Assembly (NCBI GenBank): GCA_902491375.1
Contig: CABUHE010000043.1
Location: 1 to 10,046 of the forward strand
Length of the DNA stretch: 10,046 bases
Reading direction: 5' to 3'
Source of the DNA: an uncultured Prevotella sp.
Lineage (GTDB): Bacteria > Bacteroidota > Bacteroidia > Bacteroidales > Bacteroidaceae
Made by a program: the position numbers and the translations under genes. Positions 1-5,851 of this stretch are shown piece after piece; the stretch's first letter is position 1; each line of letters begins with the position of its first letter. The notes below the pieces were generated by a model. The model worked only from the letters and a program-made list of their open reading frames with translations. It searched no databases and was not told the DNA's origin.

Positions 1-444
1 ACATCATTGATAAAAGCAGGCTTATTGCATAAGATTATTATACCGAACTCACGTTTGAATAAGGGCAAATGGTATGCAAGAGCCGTGCCCGATGAAGTGG
101 TTGACACGGATATGCTGGCAGAATTGATACAGCGCAACAGCTCGCTGAAGCGGTCGGACGTTATGGGCGTGCTCACTGAACTGTCGGAAGTGATGCGCGA
201 CCAGCTTCTTGCCGGCAACCGTGTTAAGATAGACGGTCTGGGCTCGTTTAAGGTTGGCTTCAGCTCAAAACCTGCCGACACGCGCGAGGACTGGGTCGCT
301 TCTACGCACGTAACCTCTACACGTATCAACTTCCAGCCTGAGACGATAGACACTATTTCCGGTGGCAAGCGTACACGCTCTGCCGTCGCCCTGCAAGGCA
401 TAGAGTTCACCGAGCTACGTGGATATGACGATGGGAATATTTAA
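1..444 (+). CDS. HU-like DNA-binding protein, long Bacteroidota type; 5' end unresolved
   Basis: Histone-like protein of the HU/IHF superfamily, in the longer HU-related group common in Bacteroidota; it should bind and bend DNA in the nucleoid. Counting from the TTG at position 7, residues 20-26 read GKWYARA, residues 31-69 form the helical dimerisation part (VDTDMLAELIQRN, then DVMGVLTELSEVMRDQL), residues 70-92 carry GNRVKIDGLGSFKVGFSSKPADT leading into the DNA-binding arm, and RINFQPE is at 106-112. A C-terminal tail of about 30 residues extends beyond classical HU (about 90 residues). The frame is open to base 1 with no ATG. TTG codons at 7 and 25 are the only visible candidates, and relatives as I remember them have about 18 residues before GKWYARA, which would fit a start near position 7, so the gene may begin here or just upstream. 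It converges on the DUF3078 gene and its coding is GC-rich. The family is confident, the start is not. Confidence 0.85.
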   Translation, partial: TSLIKAGLLHKIIIPNSRLNKGKWYARAVPDEVVDTDMLAELIQRNSSLKRSDVMGVLTELSEVMRDQLLAGNRVKIDGLGSFKVGFSSKPADTREDWVASTHVTSTRINFQPETIDTISGGKRTRSAVALQGIEFTELRGYDDGNI

Positions 445-447
445 ATT

Positions 448-597
448 AAAAGATAAAAGTGAATAGTGAACAGATAACAGTGAATAGTGAAAGAACTAAA
501 TAACAGAAAGTGAAAAATCCGATGCAGCCTGCCACAAAGCCATCGGATTTTTCACTTTTACCTTTTCACTGTTCACTATTCACTTTTATCTTTTCAC
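448..597. repeat. Heptamer repeats (GTGAANA-like) in inverted arrangement around the terminator
   Basis: On the plus strand, 459-493 reads as five 7-base units: GTGAATA, GTGAACA, GATAACA, GTGAATA, GTGAAAG. On the minus strand, reading from 597 down to 549, seven consecutive units follow: GTGAAAA, GATAAAA, GTGAATA, GTGAACA, GTGAAAA, GGTAAAA, GTGAAAA. The arms match as a perfect 26-bp inverted repeat (448-473 with 569-594) that encloses the terminator hairpin. The right arm ends a few bases from the stop codon of the DUF3078 gene. No coding function is apparent. Confidence 0.8.
507..558. terminator. Bidirectional intrinsic terminator between convergent genes
   Basis: A perfect 18-bp stem (507-524 with 541-558) encloses a 16-base loop. 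The GC core ATCCGATG / CATCGGAT is flanked by an A-run on the left and a T-run on the right, so it can terminate transcription from either side: the HU gene from the left and the DUF3078 gene from the right. It lies midway in the 158-base gap between the two stop codons. Confidence 0.85.
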
Positions 598-602
598 TTT
601 TC

Positions 603-1916
603 TCAGAACGAGTACGCGAATCCTATTGACATATATTCCTTGAACTGCCAGTAGCCGAAATCGTGGTTACGGTTTGATGTCCCGTCGTCAAATCGGGGAT
701 AGATGAACAGGTTTGAGGAGATGTATTTGTTGAACTGGAATGTGATGGTGTTTTCCCATTCCAGCTCCGTTCGCTTATAGGTTGTATATCCGTAAAGCCT
801 GGTCTTCCATTTAATCATTTCGGAGAATGTCCACGTAAGGTCGAACGTGAACTCAGAACCGAAGTCGTTGAGCGAATGTTTACCCTCCTTCAGACCGTAT
901 TGTGTGGCAAGGTCGATTCTGCCTACATATTTAAAGTTGTATGCAAACGGCGCCATCTGCATCGAGCCGGTCAGCTTGCCGTTGAATGCGTTTACGTTGT
1001 AGCTCATACCAAGAGAGAAGTTCATGTTCAGCGGTGAGAGCAGGTCGGAATATACAGCTGCGTCGTTGCTCTTGTAGCCGCGCATGAACTGCGTGTTGGC
1101 AATAAGCTGCAATGTGTAATACCAGTCTTTGGTTGCCTGAAGTCCCAGTTTGCCGGTGTACCTTATAAGGTCTTCAGATGTCTTCAGCTTGTGGAGCGAA
1201 TCGCCCCGCGATGTCTGCAAGCCGAGCTTGAGCTCCAGCTTATTCTCGAATTTAACTTTCTGCTTGTTGTTGTAGTTGGCCTGAAGGGTGGTGCTGGCGA
1301 GCATGGAGTAGTTACTCTCGCCGCCCTTATACCAGTTATCCGAAACGAAGTTCTGTAGGAATTGCAGATAGTAGTCGCCGCTGAAAGTCCAGAAGTTGGG
1401 TTTCTCGACGACAATCGAGAAGGGCACTTCGGGAGCGTCATCGGGCACTCTGTCTTCAGTCCTTACATATTCCACCCTGTGGCGCAATGGCTTTGTTATC
1501 TCTTCATGCAGCGAGCCGGCCTTGCGCAGCTCATCCTCAGTAGAGACTACATGCTCGGGATGGCGTATATACGCAGTCATCAGGGCACGGTCTATTGCGT
1601 TGTCAAGCTCGTCAGGCATGCTGTCCTCGTCTTCAAGCAGCATCAGCCTTTTGGCAACAGAATAGTAAAACGTAAGTGGAGAGAACAATCTAAGATACCT
1701 GCCGTCAGCCTCGACAGGAAGCTCCAGGCTGTCTTTGTAGCGCGCGGCTGAATCGTATCTGAATTTAAAAGTCTTCAGCGAGTCTATGTATGCAGCCACA
1801 ACTGACGTATCTGAAACATTAATACGGTTAAGATTGCGATAGTGCTGGCGTCTTTGTGAATAACAGGCAATCACAAATCCTAACAGTATGATTGTAAGTA
1901 AAGGTTTTAATCTCAT
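603..1916 (-). CDS. DUF3078 family outer-membrane beta-barrel protein
   Basis: A 437-residue protein that I recognise as DUF3078, a Bacteroidota family of predicted outer-membrane proteins without a firmly known role. Residues 1-20 form a signal peptide (hydrophobic MRLKPLLTIILLGFVIACYSQ), with cleavage probably just before Q21, which suits the Bacteroidota preference for Gln at the mature N-terminus. Residues 22-165 are a soluble, partly helical and acidic segment. From about 175 to the end the sequence alternates in short amphipathic strands rich in aromatic residues, with the characteristic NWYKGGESNYS at 194-204, and it ends in Phe (GFAYSF), as is usual for barrel proteins recognised by the BAM complex. 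VIAC at 15-18 resembles a weak lipobox, so a lipoprotein cannot be excluded. The ATG at 1914-1916 is the natural start because it opens the signal peptide. The gene is transcribed divergently from pyrG and convergently with the HU gene. Confidence 0.85.
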   Translation of the reverse strand: MRLKPLLTIILLGFVIACYSQRRQHYRNLNRINVSDTSVVAAYIDSLKTFKFRYDSAARYKDSLELPVEADGRYLRLFSPLTFYYSVAKRLMLLEDEDSMPDELDNAIDRALMTAYIRHPEHVVSTEDELRKAGSLHEEITKPLRHRVEYVRTEDRVPDDAPEVPFSIVVEKPNFWTFSGDYYLQFLQNFVSDNWYKGGESNYSMLASTTLQANYNNKQKVKFENKLELKLGLQTSRGDSLHKLKTSEDLIRYTGKLGLQATKDWYYTLQLIANTQFMRGYKSNDAAVYSDLLSPLNMNFSLGMSYNVNAFNGKLTGSMQMAPFAYNFKYVGRIDLATQYGLKEGKHSLNDFGSEFTFDLTWTFSEMIKWKTRLYGYTTYKRTELEWENTITFQFNKYISSNLFIYPRFDDGTSNRNHDFGYWQFKEYMSIGFAYSF

Positions 1917-1939
1917 CCTGGTAAATGTATTTCAGTCTG

Positions 1940-1947
1940 CAAAGTTA
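1940..1947 (-). promoter_or_regulatory. Candidate -7 box for the DUF3078 gene
   Basis: Read on the minus strand this is TAACTTTG, an exact match to the Bacteroidota TAnnTTTG -7 element, 23 bases upstream of the start codon after allowing for the expected transcription start. No clear TTTG -33 element lies 18-20 bases further upstream, so the promoter would be weak or depend on another factor. Confidence 0.4.
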
Positions 1948-2137
1948 GCATTATATTTTATAAATGTGTCACCCATTAAAATTAATTTTGATTATGGCCG
2001 TCTTTTTATTTGTATCTGTCGTTCTGATTGTTGTCTGTCAGTTTCCCTGCGTACGTTTATAGTCATGTGCGCATTGAGTATTGGATGTGTTTGTGTCTAT
2101 TAATATCCGTGCGTAGTAATTTGCACAGCAACTTGTC

Positions 2138-2149
2138 AACTGTACAGTT
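2138..2149. promoter_or_regulatory. 12-bp palindrome AACTGTACAGTT upstream of pyrG
   Basis: A perfect 12-base palindrome 33 bases upstream of the -33 element of pyrG. It could be a binding site for a dimeric regulator, but one or two such palindromes are expected by chance in 10 kb, and only its position argues for a function. Confidence 0.2.
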
Positions 2150-2181
2150 TTCCGTTTTTTCACTAATAAAGAGATTATAAT

Positions 2182-2212
2182 TTTGGTGTATCAGCATTTT
2201 TTCTTAATTTTG
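2182..2212 (+). promoter_or_regulatory. Bacteroidota-type promoter for pyrG
   Basis: TTTG at 2182-2185, a 19-base spacer and TAATTTTG at 2205-2212 match the -33 / -7 consensus of the Bacteroidota primary sigma factor exactly. Transcription would begin near 2219, giving a leader of about 40 bases before the GTG start of pyrG. A second TAATTTTG occurs at 2178-2185, overlapping this -33 element, but it lacks a good -33 of its own. Confidence 0.7.
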
Positions 2213-2260
2213 CACGTCATATTTTTATATTAGTATTTTAGTAATCAAAACATTATAACA

Positions 2261-3877
2261 GTGGCAGAAACAAAATACATCTTCGTCACAGGTGGTGTGG
2301 TTTCCTCGCTTGGTAAAGGAATCATATCGTCGTCAATCGGTAAGCTTCTTCAAGCCCGAGGCTACAACATCACAATCCAGAAGTTCGACCCGTATATTAA
2401 TATTGACCCGGGTACATTGAATCCGTATGAGCATGGCGAGTGCTATGTAACAGTGGACGGACATGAAGCCGACCTTGACCTGGGACATTACGAGCGTTTT
2501 ACAGGAATACAGACAACAAAGGCCAATAACCTGACAACAGGCCGGATATACAAGTCAGTAATCGACAAAGAGCGCCGTGGCGACTATCTCGGAAAGACCA
2601 TTCAGGTAATTCCTCATATTACTGACGAGATAAAGCGCAACGTGATGTTGCTTGGCAAGAAGAATAAATATGATTTTGTAATAACAGAAATCGGTGGAAC
2701 AGTCGGCGATATTGAGAGCCAACCGTTCCTTGAGAGTATCCGTCAGTTGAAATGGGAACTCGGCAAGAGAGTTGTCTGCGTTCATCTTACATATATTCCA
2801 TATCTTGCTGCGGCAAAAGAATTCAAGACAAAGCCTACACAGCATTCAGTCAAGGAGCTGCAAAGCGTAGGTATACAGCCCGACATTCTCGTACTCCGCA
2901 CAGAGCATCAGCTTAGCGATAATATCCGCAAGAAAGTCGCTAACTTCTGTAACGTCGACTTTGAGGCAGTTGTGCAGAGTGTGGATATGCCGACTATCTA
3001 TGAGGTGCCTGTACGTATGCTTGAACAGAAACTTGACGAGACAATCCTCAAGAAGATGGGAGAGCCGATAGGAGAGACTCCGTCCTTAGGCCCGTGGCGT
3101 TCATTCCTTGAGCGCAGACATAAGGCTACCGAGATTGTGAATATCGGACTTGTAGGCAAATACGACCTTCAGGATGCTTACAAGAGTATTCTTGAAAGTC
3201 TGTCGCAGGCCGGAACTTATAATGACTATAAGGTAAAGGCCACATTCATAAACAGCGAGAAGATAACCGAACAGAATGTCGCAGAAAAACTTGCAGGCAT
3301 GGACGGTATCGTGATTTGCCCGGGATTCGGACAGCGTGGTATTGAAGGCAAGATTGTAGCCGCTCACTACACTCGTACACATGACATCCCGACATTCGGA
3401 ATCTGTCTCGGTATGCAGATGATGGTAATAGAGTTCGGTCGTAACGTTCTGGGTTATGAGGATGCCAACAGCCGTGAGATGGATGAGAAGACATCTCATA
3501 ACGTTATTGACATAATGGAGGATCAGAAGAATATTACCAATATGGGCGGAACGATGCGTCTTGGCGCGTACGAGTGCGTACTCAGACAAGGCTCACGTGT
3601 GTTCAATATATATAAAAAGGAGCATATCCAGGAGCGCCACCGTCACCGTTATGAATTTAATAACGATTTCGAACAGGAGTATGAGCGTGCCGGCATGAAA
3701 TGTGTAGGACGCAACCCGGAGAGTGATTTGGTTGAGATTGTTGAAATACCAGGTCTGAAATGGTATATCGGCACACAGTTCCATCCGGAATATTCAAGCA
3801 CGGTACTGCATCCGCATCCTTTGTTCCTCGACTTTGTTAAGACAGCTATTGAGAACAAGAACAACAAAAATAAATAA
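2261..3877 (+). CDS. pyrG: CTP synthase (glutamine-hydrolysing)
   Basis: Makes CTP from UTP, ATP and glutamine, the last step of de novo pyrimidine nucleotide synthesis; cytosolic. The 538 residues match the family's usual length of about 535-550. The N-terminal synthase domain (about 1-270) has the ATP loop GGVVSSLGKG at 11-20, KFDPYINIDPGT at 41-52, the metal-binding D73 in DLDLGHYERF, and E143 in ITEIGGTVGDIES. The class I glutamine amidotransferase domain (about 295-530) has the oxyanion segment CPGFGQRG at 353-360, nucleophile C382 in GICLGMQ, and H508 and E510 in QFHPEYSS, so both active sites look intact. The start is GTG at 2261: it gives the conserved MAETKYIFVTGG N-terminus, and no ATG lies in frame upstream. 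It heads a gene block, with yidC 22 bases downstream, and a consensus promoter lies just upstream. Confidence 0.98.
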   Translation: MAETKYIFVTGGVVSSLGKGIISSSIGKLLQARGYNITIQKFDPYINIDPGTLNPYEHGECYVTVDGHEADLDLGHYERFTGIQTTKANNLTTGRIYKSVIDKERRGDYLGKTIQVIPHITDEIKRNVMLLGKKNKYDFVITEIGGTVGDIESQPFLESIRQLKWELGKRVVCVHLTYIPYLAAAKEFKTKPTQHSVKELQSVGIQPDILVLRTEHQLSDNIRKKVANFCNVDFEAVVQSVDMPTIYEVPVRMLEQKLDETILKKMGEPIGETPSLGPWRSFLERRHKATEIVNIGLVGKYDLQDAYKSILESLSQAGTYNDYKVKATFINSEKITEQNVAEKLAGMDGIVICPGFGQRGIEGKIVAAHYTRTHDIPTFGICLGMQMMVIEFGRNVLGYEDANSREMDEKTSHNVIDIMEDQKNITNMGGTMRLGAYECVLRQGSRVFNIYKKEHIQERHRHRYEFNNDFEQEYERAGMKCVGRNPESDLVEIVEIPGLKWYIGTQFHPEYSSTVLHPHPLFLDFVKTAIENKNNKNK

Positions 3878-3899
3878 TATTCATACAGGTTTCTGAAAA

Positions 3900-5795
3900 A
3901 TGGATAAGAATACAATTATAGGTTTTGTTCTTATTGCCGCACTTCTGATAGGCTTCAGCTGGTATACAAAACCGTCAGAAGAGGAGCTGGCTCAGCAAAG
4001 GAAGCAAGACTCAATAACTGCCATAGCCAAACAAAAAGCGGAACAAAAGCTGCAAGCTGAGAAATCGGCTGCACAGGCAAATGCCGTAAAGGAGAGTCAG
4101 GATACGACTCAGGCTTTTTACAGAGCCTTGAACGGTAAGGCGCAGAAGATTGTCCTGAAGAACTCAAAGGTAGAACTGACGCTTAACACAAAGGGCGGCG
4201 TTGTTGAGAAGGCTGTATTAAAAGGATTTAAAGACAACGGAGGCAATAAAGACCTTACTTTGTTTGACTCAAATGACCAGTCTTTAAAGTTCATGCTTGC
4301 GGGAAAAGAAACAAATATAATAACTTCTGATTTGTTCTTTGTTCCGTCAAATGTAACAGACTCAACCGTTACAATGACTGCAGACGCCGGCAACGGTAAA
4401 TCATTGGTAATGGACTATAAACTTGGCAAAGATTATATGCTCCATTTCTCAATGCGTTCAAACGGCTTGAGCGGAATGTTTGCACCTAACTATGACAAAA
4501 TGGACATAGAGTGGACAGACAGATGCCGTCAGCAGGAAAAGGGATTTACATTTGAGAATCAGCATTCATCATTGACCTATCACTTGACTGATGGTGATAC
4601 GGATAAACTAAGTGAGACAAGCGAAAAGGTAGATGAGAAGATTGATGATGTAATTGATTGGGTAGCATTCAAGAATCAGTTCTTCAGTGCTGTGATGATC
4701 GCCAAAGACGATTTAGGCGCAGGTGCGCAGCTTACAAGTATTCCACAACAGAAAGGTTCTGGATATCTAAAGCATTATGCGGCTAAAATGGAAACATCTT
4801 TTGACCCGACAGGAAAGAAGCCGACAGAGCTTGAGTTCTATTTCGGTCCAAATGACTTCAATCTGTTAAAGAAGGTAGAGAAGCAAAGCACGTTCAATAA
4901 AGAGCTTGATTTACAGCGTCTTGTTTATCTCGGATGGCCGTTATTCAGAATAATCAACCGTTGGTTCACAATATATGTGTTCGACTGGTTGACGGCAATG
5001 AACATCAATATGGGTTTTGTACTTATTCTGATAACACTGTTGCTTAAACTCATAACATACCCATTGGTAAAAAAGAGTTATATGTCTTCGGCCAAGATGC
5101 GTGTGTTGAGACCGAAAATAGATGAAGCGACAAAACAATATAACAAGCCGGAAGACCAGATGCAGAAGCAGCAGGCAATGATGGCAATGTATTCTAAATA
5201 TGGTGTAAGTCCATTAAGCGGATGCCTGCCTATGCTGATACAGATGCCTATCTGGATTGCCATGTTCAATTTTGTTCCTAACGCTATACAGTTACGTGGC
5301 GAAAGTTTCCTATGGATTAGTGACCTTTCAACATACGATCCTATAATTGAATGGAATAAGAACATTTGGCTGATAGGTGACCATTTAAGTCTGACATGTA
5401 TTTTGTTCTGTGCTGCTAACGTCCTTTACTCTGTTCTTACAATGAGACAGCAGAAAGACCAGATGATAGGTGCGCAGGCTGACCAGATGAAGATGATGCG
5501 TTGGATGACATATCTTATGCCTATATTCTTCTTCTTCATGTTTAATGACTATTCTGCCGGATTGAACTTCTATTATTTCATATCATTGTTCTTCAGTGCT
5601 GCAATAATGTGGACTCTCCGTAAAACAACAAACGATGAGAAACTGTTGCAGATACTTGAGGCACGTTATCAGGAGAACAAAAATAATCCACAGAAAATGA
5701 GCGGATTCGCTGCACGACTCGAAGCTATGCAAAAACAGGCTGAAGAGCTAAAGAGACAACGTGAACAACAAGACAAGGCGAAACCGAGAAAATAA
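3900..5795 (+). CDS. yidC: Membrane protein insertase YidC
   Basis: Inserts and folds inner-membrane proteins, alone or with SecYEG. The 631 residues have the Gram-negative layout: TM1 at about 5-22, a charged linker (25-75) rich in Lys, Gln and Ala, a periplasmic beta-sandwich domain (about 80-335), then the conserved five-helix insertase core starting near 340. The core includes the helix around 372-390, the cytoplasmic hairpin AKMRVLRPKIDEATKQY at 398-414, and SPLSGCLPMLIQMPIW at 437-452. Further helices lie at about 495-514, 535-550 and 556-574. The C-terminus (585-631) is a basic, coiled-coil-like tail (EAMQKQAEELKRQREQQ) that may touch the ribosome. The groove position that is Arg in E. 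coli (R366) seems to be Lys383 here. ATG at 3900 begins the first helix directly, with an A-rich leader. The 22-base gap from pyrG suggests one transcript. Confidence 0.97.
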   Translation: MDKNTIIGFVLIAALLIGFSWYTKPSEEELAQQRKQDSITAIAKQKAEQKLQAEKSAAQANAVKESQDTTQAFYRALNGKAQKIVLKNSKVELTLNTKGGVVEKAVLKGFKDNGGNKDLTLFDSNDQSLKFMLAGKETNIITSDLFFVPSNVTDSTVTMTADAGNGKSLVMDYKLGKDYMLHFSMRSNGLSGMFAPNYDKMDIEWTDRCRQQEKGFTFENQHSSLTYHLTDGDTDKLSETSEKVDEKIDDVIDWVAFKNQFFSAVMIAKDDLGAGAQLTSIPQQKGSGYLKHYAAKMETSFDPTGKKPTELEFYFGPNDFNLLKKVEKQSTFNKELDLQRLVYLGWPLFRIINRWFTIYVFDWLTAMNINMGFVLILITLLLKLITYPLVKKSYMSSAKMRVLRPKIDEATKQYNKPEDQMQKQQAMMAMYSKYGVSPLSGCLPMLIQMPIWIAMFNFVPNAIQLRGESFLWISDLSTYDPIIEWNKNIWLIGDHLSLTCILFCAANVLYSVLTMRQQKDQMIGAQADQMKMMRWMTYLMPIFFFFMFNDYSAGLNFYYFISLFFSAAIMWTLRKTTNDEKLLQILEARYQENKNNPQKMSGFAARLEAMQKQAEELKRQREQQDKAKPRK

Positions 5796-5805
5796 GAGTA
5801 ACCAA

Positions 5806-5833
5806 TAGGGGCAGGCTTTGTTGTCTGCCCCTA
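5806..5833 (+). terminator. Hairpin between yidC and the DPP5 gene, without a T-run
   Basis: TAGGGGCAGGC (5806-5816) pairs with GTCTGCCCCTA (5823-5833) with one G-T pair, leaving a 6-base loop. It starts 10 bases after the yidC stop and ends 18 bases before the next start. The sequence after it (AATTAAAATC) is A-rich instead of T-rich, so it is a poor intrinsic terminator. It could cause partial termination, or protect the 3' end of a processed pyrG-yidC transcript. Confidence 0.5.
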
Positions 5834-5851
5834 AATTAAAATCACAATATT

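Larger units (their letters stand above)
1917..2260. other. Divergent intergenic region between the DUF3078 gene and pyrG
   Basis: A 344-base AT-rich gap between two divergently transcribed genes. It contains a candidate minus-strand -7 box (1940-1947) near the left end, a 12-bp palindrome (2138-2149), and two plus-strand -7 boxes (2178-2185 and 2205-2212) near the right end. A small open frame at 1888-2103 overlaps the start of the DUF3078 gene on the other strand and shows no recognisable protein. I see no tRNA or riboswitch-like structure. Confidence 0.6.

Noticed and set aside
459..597. Heptamer repeats considered as a CRISPR array
   Set aside because: Units are only 7 bases with no spacers and there are no cas genes nearby; a short-period repeat is the better description.
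1863..1874. Lipobox-like VIAC in the DUF3078 signal peptide
   Set aside because: The C-terminal barrel and a better cleavage site before Q21 favour an ordinary signal peptide; noted only as an alternative.
1983..1990. TAATTTTG on the plus strand in the divergent gap, considered as a promoter
   Set aside because: It has no -33 element at the right distance and lies more than 250 bases from any plus-strand gene; it is also part of an AT-rich stretch where the motif arises easily.
1888..2103. Plus-strand open frame of 71 codons overlapping the start of the DUF3078 gene
   Set aside because: It begins inside the signal-peptide coding part of a well-supported gene on the other strand, has no recognisable domain, and occupies promoter sequence.
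3101..3589. Minus-strand open frame of 162 codons inside pyrG
   Set aside because: It is the antisense of a highly conserved coding region; its translation is Cys/His-rich without any recognisable domain.
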